NCBI RefSeq assembly: GCF_963677195.1
Contig: NZ_OY781918.1
Span: 3,460,923 to 3,524,922 of the forward strand
Direction of reading: 5' to 3'
Length of the DNA: 64,000 nt
Source of the DNA: an uncultured Marinifilum sp.
GTDB taxonomy: Bacteria > Bacteroidota > Bacteroidia > Bacteroidales > Marinifilaceae
Shown: piece by piece, positions 28,576-39,000 of the stretch
Position numbering within the stretch: position 1 is the first letter of the stretch
Layout: each line of letters begins with the position of its first letter
Program-made: the position numbers and the translations under genes
The notes under the pieces: generated by a model
Told to the model about the DNA's origin: nothing
Seen by the model: the letters and a program-made list of their open reading frames with translations, nothing else
Databases searched by the model: none

Positions 28576-30006
28576 TTATTTAATCTCTCTAATATCAATA
28601 CACAATAGATGTTTTGAATCCCTCATCAACAATCTACCATCAACAATTACTAAAGGTCCCCATGCATCGTGTCCATCTATAACTTTTGTTTTATCAAGCA
28701 ATTCAAACTTCTTTGATGATGCCTTTACAATACTTAAAGTTCCATCATCTTTTAAGATGAAAAATTTACCATCGGCAAGCACATAAGGACCTAGACCAAA
28801 ACGATCGCTCGATGTACTAGTCCATAATATATTAGTACAATCATTCGGGTCAACACACACAAATCTATTTCTCATACCACCCGCATCTTTTGGCAAAATT
28901 GAAAACATATATCCATCGTAAACAAGAGGTGTTTGTTGTTCTGAAGCTACTCCATCTTTCGGTTTGAATTTTTGTAATGTTTCAACCTTATATTGATTTC
29001 CTGATTTTTTTACCTGCAACAAAATAGAGCCAGCACCATATCCCGCAGTCATAAATATTTTTCCACCGGGCAAAACAACAGGCGAGGGAGCCACAACCGA
29101 AGGAGCAAAATCTTTTGTTTTCCAAAGTATTTGCCCCAAATCATTACCTTCGGCCGAAACACCAACAATTCCTCCAACTGCAGCATATACCCACATTTTT
29201 TTGCCATTTAAAACCATAGGCATAACAGAAGAGTGAGACATTTTCCACTTATCAGGATTTGGTGTTTTCCAAAGTACTTTACCTGAAGCACAATCTACTC
29301 CTATTAAAAGAGAAGATCCTCCTGGAGCCAGTATTGCTATATTATTCTCGATAATTGGACACTGACCAGTGTACCAAAAAGGTATTTCGGACATGTATTC
29401 TTTTACCAGATCGATTCCCCAAAGAAAGTCGCCTGTATTAGGATCGGTGCACATTACATGACAACGTGGTCCCATTGTTATCAAATACTTATCGTTAATT
29501 GCAGGAACGGTTCTCGACATTCCATGATTTCTTTTTATATGAACCCGATACCATCTACGCCATAATTCTTCTCCTGTTTGCAGTGAGAAACATCGCAAAG
29601 CATCGGCTTTTTTTACCTCATCGTAATCTAGCACATACACTTTGCCATTGTATACAACCGGAGCAGCATGTCCTTCCCCCAAATTAACCTCCCAGTTAAT
29701 TTTAGGTCCTTCGCCCCAGGAGTTTATTAATTTGGTTTTATCGTAAGAAATATTGTCGGATTTTGCTCCACGAAACTGTGTCCACTTCCCTTTAAGATTA
29801 GAAGTATAATCGGTAAAAAAATCAAATCCTTCTCCTATTACAACTTTTACTCCATTGGAAATACTCTCTTTCGGACGATTATCCATACCGGGAATACTGG
29901 CCTGCATATTTTTAACCGGATTATAAGCCAGCCAAAAAATAAATAAAACTGCAGCCACTGCAACAGACAAGGTAATTAATCCTTTTTCGCTTCTTTTCGA
30001 CAGCAT
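28576..30006 (-). CDS. Anchored PQQ-like beta-propeller protein (propeller 4)
   Basis: 476 residues with an N-terminal membrane helix (about 10-26), then WTQFRGAKSDN and blade repeats such as NGKVYVLDYDEV...LRCFSLQTGEELWRR. WTQFRG and related openings are shared with propellers 2 and 5, implying duplication. It has no haem and is shorter than true quinoprotein dehydrogenases. It is second in the cluster, 173 bp after propeller 5, with a 6-bp hairpin (ACTTCC/GGAAGT, 30085-30099) in the gap. Confidence 0.8.
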   Translation of the reverse strand: MLSKRSEKGLITLSVAVAAVLFIFWLAYNPVKNMQASIPGMDNRPKESISNGVKVVIGEGFDFFTDYTSNLKGKWTQFRGAKSDNISYDKTKLINSWGEGPKINWEVNLGEGHAAPVVYNGKVYVLDYDEVKKADALRCFSLQTGEELWRRWYRVHIKRNHGMSRTVPAINDKYLITMGPRCHVMCTDPNTGDFLWGIDLVKEYMSEIPFWYTGQCPIIENNIAILAPGGSSLLIGVDCASGKVLWKTPNPDKWKMSHSSVMPMVLNGKKMWVYAAVGGIVGVSAEGNDLGQILWKTKDFAPSVVAPSPVVLPGGKIFMTAGYGAGSILLQVKKSGNQYKVETLQKFKPKDGVASEQQTPLVYDGYMFSILPKDAGGMRNRFVCVDPNDCTNILWTSTSSDRFGLGPYVLADGKFFILKDDGTLSIVKASSKKFELLDKTKVIDGHDAWGPLVIVDGRLLMRDSKHLLCIDIREIK

Positions 30007-30179
30007 AAAAACAATCTAAATATTTGGAATTCTTTATATTAAAACACACCATATCTCAGGTTTCGCCTACAATTATTACTATTTACTTCCTACGGAAGTT
30101 TAATACGAGTTGTTTTGTAATTGAGCCTATTCAGAATCCTATTAAATAAATAATACAGATCGAGAAATTATATTATTAA

Positions 30180-31394
30180 TTAATTGGCACTAATGTTATA
30201 AACCATTAAAGAATTTCCATGGCGAACATATAATCTTTTGTTATGAATAACCAAATGGGCCCAGTGCTGTTTTTCACCAAAAGGAACCCTAAAAGAACTT
30301 AGTTTATTAAATGATCCATTACTAACATCAAGCAAGGCAATTTCGCCGGTATCAGCGTAGCAATATAATTTCCCATCGGCATAAATTACATTACCACGAC
30401 CCATTATTTTAGCAGAGTATAAGGTCTCTCCTGTATTCCAGTCTAAGCAAAACCATTCTCTGTTCATGTGTCCCGATCCATAAATTTTACCATCGAGAAG
30501 AATGGCTCCTCCCATTTGGTTATCGAGCTTATCATTTTTCCATACTTCAGATATACTATTTCCATCGGCCGACAATTTAAGCATTACACCACCTTTTCCA
30601 TATCCACTAAAACAGTATAGCATTCCGTCTTTATATATTGGTGTATTTGGGTGAATCGAATATTTATTCGGATGATCGGCACTCCATAACATTTTACCAT
30701 TTTTGGTATCGATACCAACAATTGAATTTTGAGTATGGGTAACAAGAATATTTTTATTGGCAAGCTTAATTAATGCAGGAGAACAATAAGCCGACTTCTC
30801 ACCTTTGGCTTTCGATTTCCAGATTAAATTCCCGTTCTTTTTATTTAAAGATACAATACTTGCTTCGGCACCTCCGGGAGTACAAAATAACTGATTTCCA
30901 TCAATTAATAAATTTTCTGTTATTCCCCAACGAATATTTTCACCCTTAAATTCTTCTAATATGTTCTTAGACCAAAGCTTTTCACCATTATTGGCTTTTA
31001 AAGCATATAATTCTCCAAATCCGCTTAACAGATAAATTATTCCGTCGTTAAGTAAGGGAGTTGCTCTAACGCCATCGAATGAGTCGACCCACTCTTTCCC
31101 GTAAACACTTTTCCAAACCTTATTACCTGAATGATCTAAAGCAATAATAAAACCATTTCCCGATTCGGTTCCTGCTGTATATACAAAATCTTTATTTGCT
31201 ACAACAGAAGCATGTCCATCTCCCAAAGTATCGAAATGCCAAAGCAATTGGGGACCTTCGGCAGGCCAACTAGCTAATAAACCTGTATCGGAATATTTAC
31301 CATCTCGATTCTCGCCTCTCCATTGAGAGTTATTTTGAGCAAAAGAGCAAACCACAGATAAAACAAAAGCAATTAAAATAGAATATCGTAACAT
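30180..31394 (-). CDS. Secreted PQQ-like beta-propeller protein (propeller 5), first gene of the cluster
   Basis: 404 residues with a cleavable Sec signal (LIAFVLSVVCSFAQ), then SQWRGENRDGKYSDTGLLASWP, the opening typical of PQQ-binding-like repeat proteins, and about seven blades with W-containing repeats (GNLIWKSKAKG, GKMLWSADHP). No membrane anchor, so it is free in the periplasm. It heads the sixteen-gene minus-strand run; the 436-bp space upstream should contain the cluster promoter. Confidence 0.82.
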   Translation of the reverse strand: MLRYSILIAFVLSVVCSFAQNNSQWRGENRDGKYSDTGLLASWPAEGPQLLWHFDTLGDGHASVVANKDFVYTAGTESGNGFIIALDHSGNKVWKSVYGKEWVDSFDGVRATPLLNDGIIYLLSGFGELYALKANNGEKLWSKNILEEFKGENIRWGITENLLIDGNQLFCTPGGAEASIVSLNKKNGNLIWKSKAKGEKSAYCSPALIKLANKNILVTHTQNSIVGIDTKNGKMLWSADHPNKYSIHPNTPIYKDGMLYCFSGYGKGGVMLKLSADGNSISEVWKNDKLDNQMGGAILLDGKIYGSGHMNREWFCLDWNTGETLYSAKIMGRGNVIYADGKLYCYADTGEIALLDVSNGSFNKLSSFRVPFGEKQHWAHLVIHNKRLYVRHGNSLMVYNISAN

Positions 31395-31830
31395 CTTGTT
31401 CTTTTTATAAGACTCATACCCACTAAATCAATTGAATAATTTACAAGTACTTTATCTTTATTTATAGAATAATTTATTTTCTTTTTAAATGTATTTAAAT
31501 ACAAAAACACTACATCTAATTTAAGCATCTACGCTTAGTTTATTTAGACTAAATATAAGTTAGTATATCTTATGATTAAATACTTATTTTAGTGCGAGTT
31601 ACAATCTTGAAGATATAACATCTTTTTTACAGTATCGAACTAAAATCTAATGAGAACAAGAACGGAATTTAATCATTGAAACAAAAAAAATGCAAGCAAT
31701 TTTAACAAGTTTTTAACTACTTTATTTTTGTTTAAAAAGGACCTTTGTAAGAATAGCGTTCGACAATAAAAATTGTCTTGTCGCATAAAAAGCTTAAATT
31801 AAGTACTTAATCATTTTTAAATAACATTTT
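31395..31830. other. Divergent intergenic region between cluster and lipoprotein gene
   Basis: 436 bp, very AT-rich. On the plus strand a -7-like TATTTTTG lies at 31723-31730 without a clear TTG at -33. A 6-bp hairpin, GACAAT (31762-31767) / ATTGTC (31772-31777), would lie in the leader of the downstream lipoprotein gene. I see no matching TAnnTTTG box for the minus-strand cluster and no operator that stands out. Confidence 0.4.
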
Positions 31831-32544
31831 ATGAACAATTATCTCGTAAGTATTTTAATTATTACATCTCTAGTAGTTATGGGATGTAATTCTAAACCAG
31901 CACAGCAAAAAAATAAAAGCACAAGCGAAACTTTAGCAAATGGAATAAATAAGATTACTGTTGTTAAGGTAATTGAAGGAAGCACTTATTCGTACATTAA
32001 TGGTAATAATGACAATAATAATATATGGGTAGCAATTCGAAAAGCGCCTGTAGAAATTGGCAAAACCTATTATTACTCAGGAGAATTAGCCATGGAAAAT
32101 TTTCACAGTAAAGAGTTGGATAAAACTTTCCCTATAATTTACTTTCTTAATGGCATAAGCGAGAAAGCTGAAACAGCTGTACCAAGTGCGCGTAAAATGA
32201 ATATGAAAAAACAGGCACAAAAAAAGCTAGAAGTAAATATTCCTTTAGAAAAAGGTACAATTAGAATTGCTGAACTTTTCGAGAACAAAAGTAAATACGA
32301 AAACACTACAATAAGAGTTAATGGTAAAGTTGCAAAGTTCAATTCAAATATCATGGGTAAAAATTGGATACACCTGCAAGATGGTAGTGAATTTGAAGGA
32401 TATTTCGATTTGGTAATTACATCGCAAGAAACTGTAAGTGTGGGAGATATTCTTAGTTTCGAAGGAAAAATAGCAATAAACAAAGATTTTGGCGCCGGCT
32501 ATACCTATGATGTAATTTTGGAAAATGCTATCATCAAAAAATAA
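31831..32544 (+). CDS. Lipoprotein with OB-fold-like C-terminal domain
   Basis: 237 residues with a lipobox LVVMGC (Cys 19). Residues about 45-105 form a small beta domain (VIEGSTYSYINGNN ... VEIGKTYYYSG). Residues about 145-237 resemble the OB-fold found in tRNA-anticodon-like or BOF proteins (IRVNGKVAKFNSNIMGKNWIHLQDGS ... LSFEGKIAINKDFGAG). Such envelope OB folds may bind ligands or metals. It is transcribed divergently from the propeller cluster and might belong with it, but nothing shows this. Confidence 0.7.
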   Translation: MNNYLVSILIITSLVVMGCNSKPAQQKNKSTSETLANGINKITVVKVIEGSTYSYINGNNDNNNIWVAIRKAPVEIGKTYYYSGELAMENFHSKELDKTFPIIYFLNGISEKAETAVPSARKMNMKKQAQKKLEVNIPLEKGTIRIAELFENKSKYENTTIRVNGKVAKFNSNIMGKNWIHLQDGSEFEGYFDLVITSQETVSVGDILSFEGKIAINKDFGAGYTYDVILENAIIKK

Positions 32545-32630
32545 ACTAATAAACTTTATTGTTATATAATATATTTTTCATAACTTTACTATACTTAATT
32601 ACTACATACAACATTATCATGTTTTTAGGG

Positions 32631-32646
32631 AGCGGCGCAAGCCGCT
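32631..32646 (+). terminator. GC-rich hairpin terminator after the lipoprotein gene
   Basis: AGCGGC-GCAA-GCCGCT, a perfect 6-bp stem closed by a GNRA-type tetraloop, followed by TCTTTATTTAG. It is the only GC-rich element in the 306-bp gap 32545-32850, which otherwise shows nothing. Confidence 0.6.
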
Positions 32647-32850
32647 TCTTTATTTAGTATTTGCGAACAATAGCTTTAATAGAATATTATTTTTATTATT
32701 TAAAAACAAGATCTGCACAATACACTTAAAATACTATATATCTTAGCATTATTAAGCAATAAACAAATACACAATATTCATTCTATTACACAAATTACTT
32801 TTTATTCTTAATTGAATTGTTAATTTTAAACAGTATTCAATTCGATTTTT

Positions 32851-35085
32851 ATGAAGAAAAGCCCTACTCAAAACATAGCCCAACTCTTTTTACTTCTGTG
32901 TATATTATTGGCATTAACCAATTGTAATCCCAATAATCAGACTTTATACCAATCGAAAAAATTCACAGTTTTTTCTAACCGCGTAGAACAAGATAAATAT
33001 GTAGCTACCGCAAAAAATCATAAAAAAATAGAAACTAATTACACTTTAGATACCAAAACACTTATTTCAAAATGGGAATTAGAAAAAAACCTAAATCATC
33101 TGCCAAAATATGAGTCTAATTCAACACTTCTAACTGCACTATATAATTTATCATTAGAAGAAGTTGAAAATAATATTTTACCCGATTCAAGCTTTTGCTC
33201 ACATCAAAATGCCAAAAACATAGCAACCCGAGATATTGGCTACTCTACCATACTTTCCCTATCTATTACACATCCGCAAATTGCCATTAACAGTCTGATG
33301 AAGAAGGTGAAATACGGAAAAATTATTCAGGATGAAGGAACAGGAGGTTCGTGGCCAATAAATTCGGACAGAATGATATGGTCGGCCGCTGCATGGGAAT
33401 TGTACTTAAATACAGGCGACATAAAATGGTTAAAAAAAGCATATTTCATTATAAAAAATACTACCGAAGATGACTTAAATATTATTTGGGATTACCGAAA
33501 GCATCTTTTTAAAGGAGAAGCAAGCTATTTAAACCAAGCAGAACAATTTTACCCTAAGTGGATGGAGCCTAAAGATATTTACGAATCTTACTCATTAAAC
33601 ATACAAAGCATACATTTTCAGAGCCTGCAGGTTTTAATTCAAATGGGAAAACTACTTGGTAAAGACACTCAAAAATACCAAGACATTTGCTCGGCACTAC
33701 AAAAAAGTATAAACAATAAATTCTGGTTAGAGAATAAGAATTATTTTGCACAATTTATTTACAATGAAAAAGATTGGATTCTATCCGATAAATCGGAAGG
33801 CTTAGGAGAATCCTTAAGCATTCTGTGGAATATTAGCACTCCTGAACGGCAAAAGCTGATTGTAAGCAATACTCCTGTGGGTGAATTTGGAATTCCATGC
33901 TTTTCACCACAAATACCAAATGTTAAAGCCTATCATAATCGTGCAATTTGGCCATTTGTACAAGCTTTTTGGAATCAGGCAAGTGCCAAAACAGGAAATT
34001 TAGAAGCTGTTTGCTGGGGCTTATCCGGAATGATTCGCTCAACAGCTCTTTTTCTTACTAACAAAGAAAATATTTTATTAGAAAATGGAAATTTTATCCA
34101 GAACGATAACAATACAAATGCTAATTTAAAAAGCTCATCCGGATTTCTATCTAACTATTATAGAATATTGCTGGGGTTAAAATATACCAAAGATCAGTTG
34201 GAATTCCACCCTGTTGTACCTCGCGAATTTAAAGGACGACAAAAATTAAGTGGTCTTAAATATAGAAATACAGTTCTTGATATTGAGGTTCTCGGATTTG
34301 GAGATCAAATTGCCTCTTATTCTCTCGATGGTGTTCAATACAGAACTGCCATTGTGCCCAAAGATATGGAAGGCCATCATAAAATTACAATCAGATTAAA
34401 TAATCAGGCTGGTCCAAAAATACCTTTTAAACTTAAAAAAGAAAGCATTACTCCACAAACACCCATCTTATCTTATCATAAGAATCAAATAAAATGGAAT
34501 AAAATTAAAAATGCCAAACATTATCAAATTTTTCAAAATGGAGAATTGCTACTACAAACCTCAGATACTTACATGTCGGAAGTTCATTTCACAAAACCAG
34601 TTGAATATAGAGTTCGAGCTATTGATAGCCTAGGAATTTATTCCGATTACAGTAAAGCTCTTCAGTTATTTGAATCGAAATATGAACGATATCTGGAAGC
34701 CGAAGACTTTCTGGAACACAGAAAATATAAGTATGTAAATTTCTCAAACAAAGAGAATAAGATCTATTATTTTCAGGTAAGAGCACCTCGCAATGGCAAT
34801 TACAATATCAGCTTTTTGTATGCCAATGGAAATGGCCCTATCGATTCGGATAACAAATGCAGTACCCGTAGCTTTTGGCTAAACAGCAGCTATTTAGGAA
34901 GCATTGTATTTCCTCAGCGAGGAAAAGGCAATTGGAACAATTATGGTTTTACCAATAGCTTTACTATAGATTTAAAAAAAGGCAATAATTACTTTAAAAT
35001 AAGTTATGAAGATTTTAATAAAAATATGAATAAAGAAATTAACTCCTTTCGCATTGATAAAATTAGACTGTTAAGAAAAGAGTAA
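32851..35085 (+). CDS. Six-hairpin glycosidase-like lipoprotein with C-terminal carbohydrate-binding-like domain
   Basis: 744 residues; lipobox LALTNC (Cys 25). Residues about 120-480 show the (alpha/alpha)6 glycoside hydrolase pattern of GH63/MGH1-like enzymes (GTGGSWPINSDRMIWSAAAWELYLNTGD, YPKWMEP, AYHNRAIWPFVQAFWNQ). After a beta-sandwich and a fibronectin-like part (about 545-610), residues 615-744 (YLEAEDF ... NYFKISYEDFN) resemble a CBM6/CBM35 sugar-binding domain. It is probably cell-surface and acts on an oligosaccharide. No SusC/SusD pair is nearby, so it is not in a typical polysaccharide-utilisation locus. Confidence 0.75.
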   Translation: MKKSPTQNIAQLFLLLCILLALTNCNPNNQTLYQSKKFTVFSNRVEQDKYVATAKNHKKIETNYTLDTKTLISKWELEKNLNHLPKYESNSTLLTALYNLSLEEVENNILPDSSFCSHQNAKNIATRDIGYSTILSLSITHPQIAINSLMKKVKYGKIIQDEGTGGSWPINSDRMIWSAAAWELYLNTGDIKWLKKAYFIIKNTTEDDLNIIWDYRKHLFKGEASYLNQAEQFYPKWMEPKDIYESYSLNIQSIHFQSLQVLIQMGKLLGKDTQKYQDICSALQKSINNKFWLENKNYFAQFIYNEKDWILSDKSEGLGESLSILWNISTPERQKLIVSNTPVGEFGIPCFSPQIPNVKAYHNRAIWPFVQAFWNQASAKTGNLEAVCWGLSGMIRSTALFLTNKENILLENGNFIQNDNNTNANLKSSSGFLSNYYRILLGLKYTKDQLEFHPVVPREFKGRQKLSGLKYRNTVLDIEVLGFGDQIASYSLDGVQYRTAIVPKDMEGHHKITIRLNNQAGPKIPFKLKKESITPQTPILSYHKNQIKWNKIKNAKHYQIFQNGELLLQTSDTYMSEVHFTKPVEYRVRAIDSLGIYSDYSKALQLFESKYERYLEAEDFLEHRKYKYVNFSNKENKIYYFQVRAPRNGNYNISFLYANGNGPIDSDNKCSTRSFWLNSSYLGSIVFPQRGKGNWNNYGFTNSFTIDLKKGNNYFKISYEDFNKNMNKEINSFRIDKIRLLRKE

Positions 35086-35114
35086 TAATTAAGCATAAAA
35101 ACCAGAATAAAATA

Positions 35115-35147
35115 CAGTCCAAATTAAATTTGTAAAAATACGGACTG
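35115..35147. terminator. Hairpin between convergent genes
   Basis: CAGTCC (35115-35120) and GGACTG (35142-35147) form a 6-bp stem, extendable by flanking ATA/CAT, around an AT loop. A T-rich run follows on the plus side. It lies between the glycosidase gene and the convergent phosphodiesterase gene. Confidence 0.5.
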
Positions 35148-35193
35148 CATTTTATTTCTTACTTCAGTGCCTATCAAATCTTACAATTTTAAT

Positions 35194-36057
35194 TTACCGT
35201 ATTATTTTCTTTTTTCTTAATGAAGAATAGGAAGCGGGAATATCAGTAATTATTCCATCAACACCCATATTAATAATTTTGTTTGTAATTGCAGAATTAT
35301 CCAGAGTCCATGCAAAAACCTGTTTATCTCTTACATGCATGTTCTCAACAACACCCTCGGATAAGAAAAACCAATTAACATTATAACTTTCAATATAGTC
35401 GGCCTCCCATAATGAATGAAAACTTCCGTCGAAAGCAAAATTTAACTTCGGACAAATAAAAACATCCAGTTTATGCAGTCTTATTTTATCACTTATTTTA
35501 TGAATACGTTTTAAAACTTCTCCATTAAAACTCTGAACAATACACCATTTTTCTGCCTTATGTTGCTTAATAAATTCAACAACTCTTTCTTCTATTCCTG
35601 GATAATATTTATTTCCTTGTTTAATTTCTATGAGTAATTGAGCTCGTCCCGAAACTTTATTTAAGACCTGCTCGAGACTGGGTACTTTTTCACCCTTAAA
35701 TTCTGGTGAGAAAAAAGAACCGGCATCTAGTTGTTTTATTTGTTCCCAACTTAAATCTTTAATTTTTCCTTTCCCATTTGTTGTTCTGTTAACATCGGTA
35801 TCATGCATAACACAAACAACATTATCGACAGATTGATGCACATCAATTTCTATGAGGTCAACTGCATTATTCAAAGAATGATTAATTGCTGCCAATGTAT
35901 TTTCAGGAACCTCATTGGCTCCTCCTCTATGTCCCACAATTAAATAATTTGTTCGAGCCAAAGATTCGGAATAGTTATTTGAAATCCAATAATGAATACC
36001 AGCAATTGCTATTAATAACACAATAAAAATTATAAAACACTTTAGCACTTTCTTCAT
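35194..36057 (-). CDS. Glycerophosphodiester phosphodiesterase, membrane-anchored
   Basis: 287 residues with one N-terminal helix (about 5-22) and a GDPD TIM barrel outside. It hydrolyses glycerophosphodiesters to glycerol-3-phosphate and alcohol. Catalytic motifs are GHRGGANEVPENT, the metal pair EIDVH, and VMHDTDVNRTT. C-terminal VFAWTLDN and GVDGIITD complete the fold. Full length for the family. It starts 30 bp downstream of the STAND NTPase gene, so it could be on the same transcript. Confidence 0.9.
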   Translation of the reverse strand: MKKVLKCFIIFIVLLIAIAGIHYWISNNYSESLARTNYLIVGHRGGANEVPENTLAAINHSLNNAVDLIEIDVHQSVDNVVCVMHDTDVNRTTNGKGKIKDLSWEQIKQLDAGSFFSPEFKGEKVPSLEQVLNKVSGRAQLLIEIKQGNKYYPGIEERVVEFIKQHKAEKWCIVQSFNGEVLKRIHKISDKIRLHKLDVFICPKLNFAFDGSFHSLWEADYIESYNVNWFFLSEGVVENMHVRDKQVFAWTLDNSAITNKIINMGVDGIITDIPASYSSLRKKKIIR

Positions 36058-36087
36058 TTTATTTTATCGATTTTACAGCTATTAAGT

Positions 36088-39000
36088 TTAAAATTTTACT
36101 TCAAATAATTCCTCAAAAGTTAAGCGAACCACCTTGTCGAACCAAGAAAAATAATCATTTACATGAACACCATGTTCCATCACCGATTCAAAATACGAAG
36201 TAATATTATCATCGTTTAAAAGCGACCAGATTACGAAATTACCAAACTTATGAGTTAGCAAATCGCCAATAGTTTCGTGCGATTGATTATAATTTAACAA
36301 CTCTTCTCTAAACTTATCAATATTTGGAAATGTAGAATTAATTAACTTATTATTTATATAATACTCAACTTCGCGTGGATAATAACTTTTTATTGTTCCT
36401 AGCATCTGACAAAGAAAAGTACGCAAATCGGTTTTATATATCTCCCGATTAATTTCTATTTTATCAAACTCATGAATAGTAGACTCATGCTTAAATAAAC
36501 TTAAAACATACTGAAAAAGCTCCAGTGCACTTTGGTAATATCCAAAATCTGATACCAAAACAGCAATATTTTCTATACAATAATACAGCAGTTCCTTATC
36601 TCTATTGTAAAAAGCCTCTTCTATTAACTGATAGAATTCAGGCATAGGATAATCGTCTCCTTTTCGTTTGCCACCATCTTTATAAATTGAACAATAAGCA
36701 GCCCCATACCAATTTAAAACATACTGTTTATAAGGCTCACCTTTATTAGCCTGATGATTATAATGAGCAGCAAACAATCCCTTACACCTAACTGTCCAGC
36801 TATAGGTTAGTTCCGAAAACAGATCGAGCATTTCATCGTTTGGCTGTTTCGATTTTTCAAGAATATGGAACATTACATATAAAAGAGACATTTGCATATA
36901 ATCGGCCCAGGGCGCCTGTTCTCCTTTATCAATAAGCTCTTTTACCACCCTACGAATTCGATTCCAATCCTTAATTCCCTGTACAATTAATACCCGCTCA
37001 ATAAGAAAATAACTAAATGCATCGCCCGAATACATTCCTTTTATAAGAGCCGAATTTAATGATTCAAAATCGCCATCTGTATCTTTTAAAAAAGGAATAA
37101 TATCGCCAAAGCACTGATGCGACCATTCTCCATTTTTTCCCACAGCAGGAATCTCAGTCCAAAAGTGCTGATATTCCAATCCATTATTTACATAAGCAGC
37201 CTGAACAGTAGCCTGACGCCTTAAAAAGAACTTAAAAAATGGCATCACAATTTTTATTAAGCTATGATTAAGGGTATATTTTTTAAGGATTTTACGCCAA
37301 ATATCAACCACCTGACTTGCCAAATCGTAATTTGAATGCGCCACTAAATTTTCAACTACCATAAGCATACCAATGCGGCTGGCAGGTTCAAAATAAGTTT
37401 GCTGCAAATTTCGTCTATTGCTATTTTTTAACAGAGAGAGCATATTAACATCCATAATTTTACCCGAAAAATGCTCTAAAATATCAAGTCCTATTTTCGA
37501 ATTAAACTTAGAAATATAATACACATATAAGCTAACCGTATCGCGCACTTGCGCAATTGGATCCGACATAGCTTCAATTAAATAATTAATCGGATGATAA
37601 TTTTCATCGAACAATTTTTTGGCATAAATATCCGATTTAAACAGTTCATAGATAGTATGTATTGCTACTTTACGAATTCTAATTACGGGAATTAAAGATT
37701 CTTCCAGTATTTTTTGCTCTTTTATTAAAGCAGAAACATCAATACCCGAGTCTTCTTTTTTATAAGTCTCCTCTATTTTCAGCTCTATTTCCTGCAAGAG
37801 TTTTGCTTTCGTTTCTGTCTCTCTTTTTCTAAACTTAAGCATTTGCTCAATAAGCTCGCAAACACTCTTATAATCTTCGGCCAGAAAAACCGCAAGCGCA
37901 TCCATTATTAATTGCTGAACATCGTACTGCTGATCGCAAGCCAGATCTATAATTGTTTTAGGGTCGGAATTTTTCTCAAGATAATCCTGAATTAAAGCCG
38001 TACGCAATGCATTTCTAATAACGGCATAATTCTTTCCTTCCTGTAAGTTTTCTTTGTAAGCCTCACTAGAAATAGGAAGATCCGGATAATCAATTTTCTC
38101 ATTCTCTTCTTCCTGAAAATACTGTGAAAACAGATATTCCTGATAACGTTCATATACAAAACGCACCTCTTTTAAAGCTCTTCTTTTTTCGACCCGTAAA
38201 ATTCCTTTCTCTAAAATAGCATTAAAGGCATCACTGTAATTATATGCATCATCAATAAAAAGCAATCTACTTAGCTCATATAAATCTGATTCCTGATTCT
38301 CGTATGCCCGATAAAAATATTTTAAATTCAAGGAATCTTTTCTATTGTTCCATAAATATGCCGTTACTTCGTTTAGTAGCTGATATTGGGAGATATCACC
38401 TTTTATTGAATCTACTCCTTTTTCTACGAGCAAATTTTCAAACAAAGCACCTGAATAAAATTGTCGGGCATCTTTTGGCAAATGCCTTCCCCGAAAAACA
38501 TCACAAGCCATTTTAAGCACTAAAGGATCTGACAAACGCCCCCTAATAAGTGCATGATCGGCAGCAAACAGAAGCTCTTCGCTAGTTAACAACTTGTATT
38601 TTAATTGATATTTAGGATAAACAAGGCGCAATTCCTCCTCCGACAATCCTTTAATCATAAGGGGTTTTTGATCTTCTTCATCTTGGCATCCCGAGAAATA
38701 CAAGTCGTGTTTTATTGCAGATCGTTCTAAATCGATAAGTTCCTCCCAAGTATAAGTTCTGCAGCTAATAACCGACTTAAAAGCAGGCATATCGTGGCGA
38801 ACAAAATAATGATCGATCTCCTTTAATAACTCAATAGGTCCTGGCTGTCGGCTATCGCCGTGTTTCATACTAGGCTGATATTGCAAACATTCGTTAATAG
38901 CATCGAAAATGAGAATTACTTTCTTATTAACTTCCTGTGCTTTATCATTAATCTTTTTTAAAATATCGGAAAGCGAACTTTTTTCATCAAATATATTTTG

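Noticed and set aside
18380..31394. Reading the propeller proteins as PQQ-dependent dehydrogenases
   Set aside because: They are short, lack haem c motifs, and no PQQ biosynthesis gene is in the window; BamB-like or scaffold propellers fit better.
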